Shown in pieces: positions 1 through 6,833 of a DNA stretch of 35,025 bases. The position numbers and the translations under genes are program-made. Position 1 is the stretch's first letter; every line of letters begins with the position of its first letter. Under the pieces are notes generated by a model that was given only the letters and a program-made list of their open reading frames with translations, had not been told where the DNA came from and did no database searches. The DNA comes from CAG-791 sp963591995 (GTDB lineage: Bacteria; Bacillota; Clostridia; Lachnospirales; Lachnospiraceae): positions 1-35,025 of the forward strand of contig CAVAUJ010000023.1 of assembly GCA_963591995.1 (NCBI GenBank). Direction: 5' to 3'.

Positions 1-104
1 GCAGCATCACAGGGCGGGAGTGGATTTTGCAGCTGTTTTAAATTGGGAATAGTATCAGTTTCATTTGGAGGGTAGGAAAAAGAAACTTTTTTACATTCGA
101 TCAT
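1..104 (-). CDS. Probable ECF transporter ATP-binding subunit, N-terminal codons only
   Basis: A minus-strand frame opens with ATG at 104 and runs off the left edge. A clear GGGAGGT ribosome site at 112-118 lies just beyond the ecfT stop. The first residues, MIECKKVSFSYP, are the usual opening strand of an ABC/ECF ATPase, and an ATPase is expected next to the S and T subunits. The following visible residues (NETDTIPNLKQLQNPLP) do not look like the usual run toward Walker A, and no Walker A is reached. It could therefore be a divergent or damaged gene. Only about 34 residues are visible, so the call rests on position plus the first dozen residues. Confidence 0.5.
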   Translation of the reverse strand, partial: MIECKKVSFSYPPNETDTIPNLKQLQNPLPPCDA

Positions 105-108
105 AGAT

Positions 109-846
109 CTACCTCCCTGTAATCATTGTGACAATAGGAATTGCAAAAGCCACCACACATAACAGCAGGAAAAAAACATCCTGCACATGAAAGCCGATCT
201 CGCAGATGTTTGTCCTCTTGACCGGACCGCCCAATCCTCTTGTCAGGGCTGCCGCATTTAATTCTTCCCCGATCTTGACGGAACACATGATGACAGGGAC
301 AAGCCTGTATTCCAGCATTGCACTGGCTTTGCCCCCGCCAAAACGGATTCCTCTCATTTTCATAGCGTCCCCTATGGCATTATATTCTTCTACAACCGTA
401 GGGAAAAATCGGAATATCACGGACATAGGAATGATGATCTGCTCCGGTAAATGCAGCTTCTTCATGGAGGCAACAAACTCGCTGACCGTCGTTGTCCTGA
501 CCGTGATGTATCCCATCATAATCCCTGGCACAAACCGCATAAAGAAACCGCAGATTGCAACAACAAGAAAGTTAGGAAGGCCGGACAGGTGGGGGAGCGC
601 CCATAGTTGCAATATATAGCTGCCGCCATATAAAACAAAATAGATAACCGATCCCTTCCACGATTTTTCCGTGAGCAGTAGGATCAATGGAACAGCAGCC
701 AAAATAGGAGCAAACTGTTTAGAAGCAGCCCCACCTCCGCCGCTCAAGACAAAGAGGGCAATCGTGATAAGCAATGCCAACTTTGTCCGAGGGTCTAACG
801 ACAGGCCGGTTTCCTTTTTTTTGCTTGCTAACAATTCACGGCGCAT
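109..846 (-). CDS. ECF transporter transmembrane (T) subunit EcfT
   Basis: 245 aa membrane protein, the scaffold that couples ATPase movement to the substrate-binding S component in the cytoplasmic membrane. Several hydrophobic helices occupy roughly residues 25-125 and the C-terminal 25 residues (FFLLLCVVAFAIPIVTMI). Two short arginine motifs typical of EcfT coupling helices are visible: IGDAMKMRGIRFG near residue 160 and ELNAAALTRGLGG near residue 200. The start ATG at 846 overlaps the upstream S-component stop (TAATG), implying translational coupling. Length and motifs match CbiQ/EcfT proteins. The transported substrate cannot be told from this subunit. Confidence 0.88.
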   Translation of the reverse strand: MRRELLASKKKETGLSLDPRTKLALLITIALFVLSGGGGAASKQFAPILAAVPLILLLTEKSWKGSVIYFVLYGGSYILQLWALPHLSGLPNFLVVAICGFFMRFVPGIMMGYITVRTTTVSEFVASMKKLHLPEQIIIPMSVIFRFFPTVVEEYNAIGDAMKMRGIRFGGGKASAMLEYRLVPVIMCSVKIGEELNAAALTRGLGGPVKRTNICEIGFHVQDVFFLLLCVVAFAIPIVTMITGR

Positions 847-1424
847 TATGCAATACCCGCACGCTTAAAGTGCTTTTTGAAAATTTTCTGGCCGATCACA
901 CCGCCGATCACGCCGCAAACGAACCCGGCAATCAAAAGAAGGGGGAGCGTATATGCCGAGATATAGCTCATAATGGAATCTGCATACTCTTGTCCATAAC
1001 CGCTGATTAGCTGCTGATAGTAGCTGTCCCGTGTTGCAACAATGGGGATGTAGTTTCCGATGATCCACATAGAAAAAACACCATGCGATATGATTCCTTT
1101 TTTTGCACTCTTATAATCGCCGGATTTCAAAACAAGATCAGCCAGGACACCGAACACGGCACCGGTAATAATGCTCCAATACCCCATGCCGGTCAGCAAC
1201 ATTAAAATACCGCAGATCAGTCCTGTCAGCGATACCATTCCAAACTTCTGGACTTTAGAATAATATAGCATCATTACGATTCCGCCAATCAGCGGAACCA
1301 GCACGATCAGAAGCGGAAGAAAAATAGGGATAAATCCCAGCATGGCAATCGCCATCATCACCACAAAATAGATCGCAGTGAAGATTCCAACATTGATAAG
1401 GTCTTTTCCTTGTAGTTTATTCAT
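846..1424 (-). CDS. ECF transporter S component, MptD/Trep_Strep family
   Basis: 192 aa, very hydrophobic, with about six predicted membrane segments beginning at residue 10 and ending with a short basic tail (KIFKKHFKRAGIA). The opening MNKLQGKDLINVGIFTAIYF and the overall size match the Trep_Strep/MptD family of putative ECF substrate-binding subunits, whose ligand is generally unassigned. The start ATG at 1424 has an AGGAGG site at 1434-1439. It is first in an operon with ecfT and a probable ATPase, so it should be the specificity subunit. A TG-extended -10 element and a perfect palindrome lie just upstream. Such transporter sets are found as cargo in Clostridia ICEs (recollection), but here they could equally be chromosomal flank. 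Confidence 0.82.
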   Translation of the reverse strand: MNKLQGKDLINVGIFTAIYFVVMMAIAMLGFIPIFLPLLIVLVPLIGGIVMMLYYSKVQKFGMVSLTGLICGILMLLTGMGYWSIITGAVFGVLADLVLKSGDYKSAKKGIISHGVFSMWIIGNYIPIVATRDSYYQQLISGYGQEYADSIMSYISAYTLPLLLIAGFVCGVIGGVIGQKIFKKHFKRAGIA

Positions 1425-1450
1425 TATTTGGTCCTCCTGTTTGCTTTTGT

Positions 1451-1466
1451 GTTAGCACCAGCTAAC
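1451..1466. promoter_or_regulatory. Operator-like palindrome in the ECF 5' leader
   Basis: GTTAGC-ACCA-GCTAAC is a perfect 6-bp inverted repeat with a 4-nt loop. It lies directly downstream of the -10 element and before the ribosome site at 1434-1439. Its position fits a repressor operator or a short 5' mRNA hairpin. No regulator gene for it is recognised in the window. Confidence 0.4.
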
Positions 1467-1474
1467 CGCATTTC

Positions 1475-1483
1475 AGTATAGCA
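1475..1483 (-). promoter_or_regulatory. Extended -10 promoter element for the ECF operon
   Basis: On the minus strand TGCTATACT matches an extended -10 (TGnTATAAT) about 50 nt upstream of the S-component start. No convincing -35 hexamer sits 16-18 nt further upstream, which is acceptable for extended -10 promoters. Inferred from sequence match only. Confidence 0.45.
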
Positions 1484-1724
1484 GATATGTCGGTATGTTT
1501 CTTCTCCAAAAAGGCATTTTCGCTCCAAATAGACAATTACTTTGCTTTTGCTATCTTTACGGGGAGTGATTGCCTGCGTGTGTGTGTGTGTGAACATAGA
1601 ACTATTCAACATTGAACAGAGGCGGTTCTTGCATAATTTGAAATGGAAACAGCCAAAATCTCCGCTTCAAATTGTAGTATTAGTAGAGGGAGAAATAGAA
1701 AGTAGGGTTTCGATAGCAAGCACA

Positions 1725-1806
1725 GCAAGCGAGTACCCGCTTGCGATTTTTCGGATTTTCAGGTCCCTTGCCCGAAAATGAAAAATGCTTGTTGGGATAA
1801 TCCCAA
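1725..1806 (+). other. oriT-like palindromic region (probably relict)
   Basis: Two inverted repeats lie just upstream of the mobC relic. One is GCAAGCG (1725-1731) with CGCTTGC (1738-1744). The other is TTGGGAT (1792-1798) with ATCCCAA (1800-1806), a nearly contiguous palindrome. In related elements the transfer origin lies directly upstream of mobC and carries such repeats. No nick site can be proven from sequence alone. Because the adjacent mobC is broken, the region is probably a remnant, although an oriT needs no coding frame and could still be used in trans. Confidence 0.4.
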
Positions 1807-1832
1807 ACCCTTATGAAGAATGGAGGCACCGC

Positions 1833-1960
1833 ATGGCGAACCGAAAACGGAATATCCAGATGAATTTTTATGTCACAGAGAATAAAAACGGCTCATAGAT
1901 GAGCGGATAAAACTGATAGCCTCCCTACCGCATTCTATATCATTCTCGTTTGGCAACGAA
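1833..1960 (+). pseudogene. Frameshifted mobC relic (relaxosome accessory protein)
   Basis: ATG at 1833, with GGAGG at 1822-1826, opens a MobC-like start MANRKRNIQMNFYVTEN and stops at 1896-1898 after 21 codons. A one-base frame change near 1881-1886 restores the expected continuation KRLIDERIKLIA, after which similarity fades. The normal MobC family is a ribbon-helix-helix-type DNA-binding protein of about 110 aa that helps the relaxase at oriT. The relic is a different MobC lineage from the intact mobC at 6493-6831 and lies on the opposite strand. That suggests a leftover of another transfer module. The 3' end is approximate. Confidence 0.6.
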
Positions 1961-2137
1961 CTAAAAGCTGAAATCTGCAATTCATCCTCATAGTCCAATT
2001 AGCAGCCGGAAACGCCATAATCATGGAGCAACCATGTTATCAAAAAAGAATCAGCATAATCAGTCCTGTTATCAAGCACAATAAGGTTATTCCTTTGTGC
2101 AAATCGGAACGATAAAATATATTTGAGGTGAACGATT

Positions 2138-2494
2138 ATGCCGATTGATGATTTAACTGCTTTAGGGCAGAAAATGAGAGAGGCCAGAAAGAATAAAGAA
2201 CTGACACAACAGGAACTTTCCGATCTAAGCCATGTTTCTGTAAAGCAAATTGCCAATATCGAAAAAGGGAAAATGAACCCGTCCTATTTGATTTTGAGAG
2301 CATTGGCAAAAGTCCTGCACATCTCTTTAGATACGCTTATAAATCCAGATATTTCTCTGGAGGATGAGGGTGTCAATCAGATGAAAATGCTTTATTCCAG
2401 CTGTCCGCCAGAAATGCGTGACACCCTGTTGCATCACACCCAGGAAACGGTGAAAGAGCTAACAGAGTTGTCCGAGAAATTTGAAATGAATTGA
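2138..2494 (+). CDS. XRE-family helix-turn-helix transcriptional regulator
   Basis: 118 aa cytoplasmic DNA-binding protein. Residues about 10-66 form a Cro/C1-type HTH (LTQQELSDLSHVSVKQIANIEKGKMNPS) followed by ALAKVLHISLDTLI, the usual last helix of the fold. The C-terminal half (residues 70-118) is acidic and helical and probably mediates dimerisation. The start ATG has GAGGTG at 2125-2130. The gene is monocistronic, with a terminator immediately after it, and points away from the transporter operon. Regulators of this size commonly control excision or transfer genes in ICEs, but its target is not shown here. Direct repeats of TGTTATCAA occur upstream near 2035 and 2067 and could be operator half-sites. 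Confidence 0.88.
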   Translation: MPIDDLTALGQKMREARKNKELTQQELSDLSHVSVKQIANIEKGKMNPSYLILRALAKVLHISLDTLINPDISLEDEGVNQMKMLYSSCPPEMRDTLLHHTQETVKELTELSEKFEMN

Positions 2495-2495
2495 G

Positions 2496-2533
2496 CCAGT
2501 GAGTGAAATTTAACGATTCTCTCACTGGTTCTT
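2496..2533 (+). terminator. Rho-independent terminator of the XRE gene
   Basis: CCAGTGAG (2496-2503) pairs with CTCACTGG (2521-2528) and is followed by TTCTTTT. It begins two bases after the XRE stop codon. Confidence 0.75.
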
Positions 2534-2562
2534 TTCATTTTCGGAGAAAAGAGGCAAGCAAT

Positions 2563-2699
2563 GCCTGTGTTAATACACACAGGCCCGCAGAGAAGAAAAT
2601 CCCTTTGTGATTTTCCTCTCCGCTTGCTTGTTGAGGGCAGCGCCCCCAAGCCCCTTTGAACACAGAATTTCATTCTGTGGCTGCGCGTTCTGCGAACGC
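2563..2699. repeat. Cluster of four hairpins between the XRE and relaxase genes
   Basis: Four successive inverted repeats lie in the gap. They are GCCTGTGT/ACACAGGC (2563-2584), GCAGAGAAGAAAATC/GATTTTCCTCTCCGC with two mismatches (2587-2623), CACAGAAT/ATTCTGTG (2661-2679) and GCGTTC/GAACGC (2685-2699). None has a strong T-run in either direction. They may be a processing region downstream of the relaxase transcript, recombination scars or part of a transfer origin. Function is not assigned. Confidence 0.5.
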
Positions 2700-2716
2700 T
2701 TTTGACCAGGACCAGC

Positions 2717-4129
2717 TTACCGCTGGCCGTGGTCTTTTTCTTTTTCAACATCCTGTTCTACCTCCATTTTCAGCACTCGATCTACATTTGCCTTTGCCGT
2801 TAAAAGCTCCCGCATTTCCTCACGGGAACGCCGGTACTCGGCATAGGTCTTTTTCTTTTCTTCCAGCAATTTCGCGTACTCCGTCTGCAACTCTTTGACC
2901 TTGGGAAGCTTCTTGACTCCCATCTCATCAAAGGCATTCTTAGCAGCCTGGTGGAGCAGAATTTCTTCCTCATGTTCTTCCCGGAATTTCTTAGAGTAAC
3001 CCGCCTTGCGATATGCCACATAGACCTCACGGGTCTTGGCATAATTTACGATGTGAATACGCAGAACAGCGATCTCTGCCATGCGCTTTTCAGCCGCTTT
3101 GATCTGCGCCGAAAGTTCATTGTGATGTGCCGTGGTAGCCGCAGCCTTTTCTTCCAAAACCGCATACTCCAGCAGATTGTTCTCTGACAGGTAATTCATG
3201 GTCTGCGCCATTTGTTTCAGATTAAAAACTTTAGCCCATCGAGCATAGCCAGCACCTTTTCCAGCCTGCAATTTTGCCTGAATGTCCACCAGCAGATTGA
3301 CCTTCGGCGGCTCTGCCTGTGTGACTGTTTTCTTTCGCGGGGTATGTGCTTTCTTCCCGGAGAGAACTGCCCGCAAATCTTCCAATCCATATCCTTCGCC
3401 CAGACTGTCCATGCGGGCGGCTTTCTCCCAACCAGAGAGTTTCAGTCGATACGATTTTCCGCGCTTTGAGACTTCACAACCATACTCTTGCAACAGCCTC
3501 AGCAGTTCTTCAAAGTCAGCAGGACTTTGTGATAATGCGTTGTCAATCGCCACACGCAGCAGCTCTCGGTGAGAGGGCTTTGCCTGATCTCCCAGCCACT
3601 TGTTATAGCTTTTTCCGTGAAGTTTCGGATTCTCTACAATGGACAGTCCGTTTTCAATGCAGATGGTATCACTTAACCGGCGAACCGCCTTGGTGCTGCC
3701 ACAAAAGTTTCGGAATTTCCGGTCATATTCTAAGCTGACCGATGACCAGATAATGTGATTATGAATGTGCGACTTGTCTATGTGAGTGCAGACCACAAAA
3801 GCATGATTCTCTTTTGTGAATCTCCTGGCAAATTCCACTCCCAGCCGGTTTGCTTCCTCCGGTGTAATTTCTCCGGGACGAAAAGACTGACGCACATGAT
3901 AAGCAATCACATCGTCCGCACCACGCACTCGCCCGGTAGCAGCGATATACTGCCTCTTTGCTAAAAGGAACTCTGCATCAACCGTTCTGCTGTCACACGC
4001 AAATCCTGTGATAAGCCTGCCATTATCTGTTTTCTGTGGGTTTGCTACATAGTCGATGATGTCACTGATTGCCCGACTTTCTGTGCGGCCCTTGCCTACA
4101 TGAAGCGGCATGATTCTTGTAGTTGCCAT
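2717..4129 (-). CDS. MOBP-type relaxase of the ICE (Relaxase/mobilization nuclease domain)
   Basis: 470 aa when started at MATTRIMPLH (ATG 4129, GAGGAGG site at 4140-4146). The open frame extends 20 codons further upstream, but that extension has no comparable site. The protein nicks one strand at oriT and stays bound to the 5' end during transfer. The N-terminal half is the nuclease domain. Tyr27 in IIDYVAN is the likely nucleophile, and the metal-binding 3-His motif CTHIDKSHIHNH places His at about 116, 121, 123 and 125. Residues from about 290 onward are charged and helical (KELQTEYAKLLEEKKK), probably a coiled coil. Its MobC partner is probably the gene at 6493-6831. Intact by appearance. 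Confidence 0.92.
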   Translation of the reverse strand: MATTRIMPLHVGKGRTESRAISDIIDYVANPQKTDNGRLITGFACDSRTVDAEFLLAKRQYIAATGRVRGADDVIAYHVRQSFRPGEITPEEANRLGVEFARRFTKENHAFVVCTHIDKSHIHNHIIWSSVSLEYDRKFRNFCGSTKAVRRLSDTICIENGLSIVENPKLHGKSYNKWLGDQAKPSHRELLRVAIDNALSQSPADFEELLRLLQEYGCEVSKRGKSYRLKLSGWEKAARMDSLGEGYGLEDLRAVLSGKKAHTPRKKTVTQAEPPKVNLLVDIQAKLQAGKGAGYARWAKVFNLKQMAQTMNYLSENNLLEYAVLEEKAAATTAHHNELSAQIKAAEKRMAEIAVLRIHIVNYAKTREVYVAYRKAGYSKKFREEHEEEILLHQAAKNAFDEMGVKKLPKVKELQTEYAKLLEEKKKTYAEYRRSREEMRELLTAKANVDRVLKMEVEQDVEKEKDHGQR

Positions 4130-4188
4130 AATAGAAAAACCTCCTCTCATAAATATTTTTGTTTTCGCTGAACTCTTTGCTTCTATCA

Positions 4189-4217
4189 TTGCAATAACTT
4201 TCTCCGCTGGGTATAAT
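4189..4217 (+). promoter_or_regulatory. Sigma-70-type promoter of the AlbA/ATPase gene
   Basis: TTGCAA (4189-4194), a 17-bp spacer, then TATAAT (4212-4217), a near-consensus promoter. The AAAGGAGGG ribosome site at 4241-4249 and the ATG at 4256 follow at normal distances. Confidence 0.75.
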
Positions 4218-4242
4218 AAAAAAGGACATTCTACAACCTCAA
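4213..4242 (-). promoter_or_regulatory. Candidate relaxase promoter
   Basis: Read on the minus strand: TTGAGG at 4242-4237, an 18-bp spacer, then TATTAT at 4218-4213. It overlaps almost completely with the -10 hexamer of the oppositely oriented promoter at 4189-4217. Inferred from hexamer match. Confidence 0.4.
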
Positions 4243-4255
4243 AGGAGGGATTTTT

Positions 4256-5668
4256 ATGATAGAACAGCTCATTGCTGAAGCAACAGAATGTGATTTCAAA
4301 GTTGCTCTCGAAACGAAAAAGCCAAAAAGCTGGTTAAAAAGTGTCAGTGCCTTTTCCAATGGAATTGGTGGAACTCTGTTTTTCGGAATCTCTGATGACC
4401 GGAAACCTATCGGCTTGTCCGATGTTCAAAAGGATGCTGAAGCGATCAGCCGCTTAATCAAAGAACGTATCACACCATTACCGCAGTTTATCTTAAAACC
4501 ATTGCAGGAAGATGGTAAAAACCTGTTGGCGCTGGAGGTTTCTCCTGGCCGCAGCACCCCATATTATTACAAGGCAGACGGCGTGATGGAAGCATATATC
4601 CGTGTTGGAAATGAAAGCGTAATTGCCCCGGATTACATTGTGAATGAACTGATCTTAAAGGGAACCAATCAGTCCTTTGATACCCTAACAACAGATGCGG
4701 TAAAAAAGGATTACAGCTTTACACTTCTGGAAGCAACCTATCTGGAACGGACTGGTCTCCGCTTTGAGCCATCCGATTATGTCTCCTTCGGTTTGGCTGA
4801 CAAAAATGGGGTCTTGACCAATGCCGGAAAGCTCATGACCGATCAGCACACAGTCTATAACTCCCGTATGTTCTGTACCCGGTGGAATGGCTTGGAAAAA
4901 GGCTCTATCTTTGATGATGCATTGGACGATAAAGAATACGAAGGGAATCTGATTTATCTACTGAAAAGCGGCAGTGAATTTATTCGCAATAATTCCAAAG
5001 TCCGTTTTGTCAAAGAGGCACAGTATCGTGTAGACAAGCCGGATTATGCTGAACGAGCTGTGACAGAGGCTCTTGTTAATGCGCTTATCCATCGTGATTA
5101 TATTGTGCTTGGCAGCGAAATCCATATTGATATGTTTGATGATCGGGTGGAAATCACATCTCCGGGCGGTATGTTTGGCGGCGGCTCAATTCAGGAATAC
5201 GATATTTACAGTATTCGTTCGATGCGACGAAACCCTGTGATTGCTGACCTGTTCCACCGCATGAAGTACATGGAACGCCGTGGAAGTGGCCTGCGCAAAA
5301 TCGTCAGTGAAACTGAAAAGCTGCCTGGATACACAGAGGCATATAAGCCCGAATTTTCCTCAACAGCGACAGATTTCAGAGTCATCTTGAAAAATGTAAA
5401 CTACAACTTAGAGGGTGACGCCCACCAAGTTATCCACCAAGTTACCCACCAAGTTATTGAACTATCAACGGTATCCAAACAGATTTTGGCTTTTTGCACA
5501 ACACCAAAATCCAAGAAAGAGCTTGCAGTATTTTGCGGCTTCAAAGATTTAAGAAATTTCACTTTGAAGCATATCAATCCGCTTTTAGAATCCGGGCAAT
5601 TAGAAATGACTATTCCCGATAAACCTAAAAGTCGCAATCAAAAATATATTACAGTTCGTTCCGAATAA
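4256..5668 (+). CDS. AlbA_2 (Schlafen-type) DNA-binding and HATPase_c_4 regulator
   Basis: 470 aa. Residues about 8-120 match the AlbA_2 divergent nucleic-acid-binding domain (ECDFKVALETKKPKSW, FSNGIGGTLFFGISDD). Residues about 255-345 match the HATPase_c_4 region often annotated as RecG-like ATP-binding (ERAVTEALVNALIHRDY, DRVEITSPGGMFGG, MERRGSGLRKI). The C-terminus looks winged-helix-like and is preceded by a tandem HQV[I/T] repeat. Proteins of this architecture are usually annotated as ATP-binding transcriptional regulators, and the biochemical role is poorly known. It is monocistronic on the plus strand, with a near-consensus promoter and a strong terminator, and is divergent from the relaxase. 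Regulation of transfer is an inference from position. Confidence 0.82.
   Translation: MIEQLIAEATECDFKVALETKKPKSWLKSVSAFSNGIGGTLFFGISDDRKPIGLSDVQKDAEAISRLIKERITPLPQFILKPLQEDGKNLLALEVSPGRSTPYYYKADGVMEAYIRVGNESVIAPDYIVNELILKGTNQSFDTLTTDAVKKDYSFTLLEATYLERTGLRFEPSDYVSFGLADKNGVLTNAGKLMTDQHTVYNSRMFCTRWNGLEKGSIFDDALDDKEYEGNLIYLLKSGSEFIRNNSKVRFVKEAQYRVDKPDYAERAVTEALVNALIHRDYIVLGSEIHIDMFDDRVEITSPGGMFGGGSIQEYDIYSIRSMRRNPVIADLFHRMKYMERRGSGLRKIVSETEKLPGYTEAYKPEFSSTATDFRVILKNVNYNLEGDAHQVIHQVTHQVIELSTVSKQILAFCTTPKSKKELAVFCGFKDLRNFTLKHINPLLESGQLEMTIPDKPKSRNQKYITVRSE
5423..5458 (+). repeat. Three tandem 12-bp repeats within the AlbA/ATPase gene
   Basis: CACCAAGTTATC, CACCAAGTTACC and CACCAAGTTATT follow each other without a gap and encode HQVI-HQVT-HQVI. 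The unit is a multiple of three, so copy-number change would keep the frame. The repeat lies between the ATPase-like domain and the C-terminal winged-helix-like region. Confidence 0.85.
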
Positions 5669-5672
5669 ACAG

Positions 5673-5719
5673 AGAAGCAGGGCATTGGGTCTCATCTCCC
5701 ATTGTCCTGCTTCTTTTTC
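5673..5719 (+). terminator. Rho-independent terminator of the AlbA/ATPase gene
   Basis: AGAAGCAGG (5673-5681) pairs with CCTGCTTCT (5706-5714), with further pairing in the loop, followed by TTTTC. It starts five bases after the stop codon and also separates this gene from the convergent ICE operon. Confidence 0.8.
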
Positions 5720-5742
5720 ATTCCAAATTATATTCACATCAT

Positions 5743-6042
5743 TTACCCATACACCCAATCCTGTATCGCAAATTTCAAACTCTGCACCTTTCCCAGCAGC
5801 CAGATCGCAGCCAGCGGCAGCCCCATCGGGCTAATCAAAAATGCCATAACCAGCAAAATCACACCATTCTGCGGGGAATAGGTAATCAGCACAGCCACGC
5901 CAAGCAGAGCAATTACCGTGCTTAGTAGACCAAGCACCAGACCGGATATGTAGATCAGCCCCGTGCAGAGCCAGACAAAAAGCGTCAACACCAAAATGAC
6001 CGGTGCAGTTACGATCATCAGCAGACATTTCAAAATCTTCAT
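5743..6042 (-). CDS. Small membrane protein, CD1845-like ICE family
   Basis: 99 aa starting MKILKCLLMIVTAPVILVLT (ATG 6042, AAGGAGG at 6051-6057). An in-frame upstream start at 6081 lies inside the preceding gene and is less likely. There are three hydrophobic segments at about 5-30, 33-57 and 62-90, with little else, so it should sit in the cytoplasmic membrane. Size, pattern and position after mobC resemble the CD1845 family of conjugative-element proteins (recollection), whose function is unknown. Its start overlaps the upstream stop by 4 nt (ATGA), indicating coupling. It is the last gene of the minus-strand operon in this window. Confidence 0.75.
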   Translation of the reverse strand: MKILKCLLMIVTAPVILVLTLFVWLCTGLIYISGLVLGLLSTVIALLGVAVLITYSPQNGVILLVMAFLISPMGLPLAAIWLLGKVQSLKFAIQDWVYG

Positions 6043-6341
6043 TTCTGTTCCTCCTTCCAACGCTCCAGATACTGTTTGCACAGGGCATCCGCTTCTCTCT
6101 CATCATCTTCCGTCACTTCCCGTTTTCCTTTTGTCAGTTCAATCTCCAGATAAGTCCGGTAATCATCGGCTAAGAGGTCGAACAGTTCCTTGGGAGTATG
6201 GCACACCTCGCCAGAGCAATAGTGAAAATCTTGGTCAAATTCAACTCTTACACATCCATGGCGGCTGATATAAACTTCTATGGTCTCGTCTGCGGTCAGG
6301 TAATCCGTAAAAATCTCCAGCACCTTTTCAAAGGTCAGCAT
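6039..6341 (-). CDS. Conserved ICE protein of unknown function, 100 aa
   Basis: Acidic soluble protein without signal peptide or membrane segment. The N-terminal part (MLTFEKVLEIFTDYLTADE) and a middle CHTPKELFDLLADDYRTYLEI resemble small proteins found beside mobC in Tn1549-like elements. I recognise the family by position but no function. The C-terminal 30 residues are highly charged and helical (EADALCKQYLERWKEEQK). The start ATG at 6341 has a GGAGTG site at 6350-6355, and a promoter candidate lies at 6381-6409. It is translationally coupled to the CD1845-like gene. Confidence 0.72.
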   Translation of the reverse strand: MLTFEKVLEIFTDYLTADETIEVYISRHGCVRVEFDQDFHYCSGEVCHTPKELFDLLADDYRTYLEIELTKGKREVTEDDEREADALCKQYLERWKEEQK

Positions 6342-6380
6342 CTGTTTTCACTCCTTTGCTACGCTTCTTATTCTACTTAT

Positions 6381-6409
6381 ATTATCCGGTACGGACAGGC
6401 AAAAGACAA
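6381..6409 (-). promoter_or_regulatory. Internal promoter after mobC
   Basis: Minus strand: TTGTCT at 6409-6404, a 17-bp spacer, GATAAT at 6386-6381. It lies just past the mobC terminator and about 40 nt before the 100-aa gene, so the last two genes can form a separate transcript. Confidence 0.55.
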
Positions 6410-6420
6410 GGATACCGGCA

Positions 6421-6472
6421 AAAAGAAAAAGCGGAGGAAGGTGCGGCGAAGAAACGCCGTTCCTCCCTCCGC
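6421..6472 (-). terminator. Strong terminator downstream of mobC
   Basis: On the minus strand GCGGAGGGAGG...CGGCG pairs with CGCCG...CCTTCCTCCGC across 6472-6431 and is followed by TTTTTCTTTT (6430-6421). It ends the long conjugation transcript about 20 nt after the mobC stop. Confidence 0.82.
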
Positions 6473-6492
6473 AAATGGAGTATCTATCCCTG

Positions 6493-6831
6493 TTATGAAA
6501 GTTTGGAGAGTTGGGTAAGGATTTCCTTCACACCCTCCCACAGTTGTTCCTGCCGCTGGGATATATCCTCCAAGTCAGCATTATAAACCCGCCCGGTCTC
6601 ATGCACTTTGCGGGTCAGCTGATTCAAGTTGTTGCTGCTTCGGCGCATCAGGGAGACCAACTCCTTCAGCTCTGGCAGTTCCAGCTTGACCACATAACCA
6701 TCCAGCGCCATTTTCCGCAGATAAGCGCTCAAATTCTCTGTCCCGTATTGCTGCATCTTTTGATGGATCAGTTCCAGTTCTTCTGCGGACACCCAAAACA
6801 AAACCGGCACATCCCGCTTGCGCTTTGCCAT
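6493..6831 (-). CDS. mobC: MobC-family relaxosome accessory protein
   Basis: 112 aa. The N-terminus MAKRKRDVPVLFWVSAEELE and the core NLSAYLRKMALDGYVV match the MobC/ribbon-helix-helix relaxosome family that binds oriT and assists strand opening by the relaxase. The C-terminal half is helical (SSNNLNQLTRKVHETGRVYN, then QRQEQLWEGVKEILTQLSKLS), typical of the family, as is the length. The start ATG at 6831 follows the upstream stop by two bases, with GGAG eight bases before it. A strong terminator follows the stop. It probably works with the relaxase at 2717-4129, although the two are separated by other genes. It differs clearly from the mobC relic at 1833. Confidence 0.88.
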   Translation of the reverse strand: MAKRKRDVPVLFWVSAEELELIHQKMQQYGTENLSAYLRKMALDGYVVKLELPELKELVSLMRRSSNNLNQLTRKVHETGRVYNADLEDISQRQEQLWEGVKEILTQLSKLS

Positions 6832-6833
6832 GG

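Noticed and set aside
1578..1592. GT dinucleotide run
   Set aside because: About seven units in non-coding DNA. Too short to imply function, though it might slip.
1424..1612. 62-codon minus-strand frame upstream of the ECF S component
   Set aside because: No ribosome site, translates the GT run, and overlaps the promoter and palindrome region.
2095..2123. TTGTGC-17-TATATT promoter match before the XRE gene
   Set aside because: Transcription would start at or inside the ribosome site (2125-2130), so the match is probably accidental.
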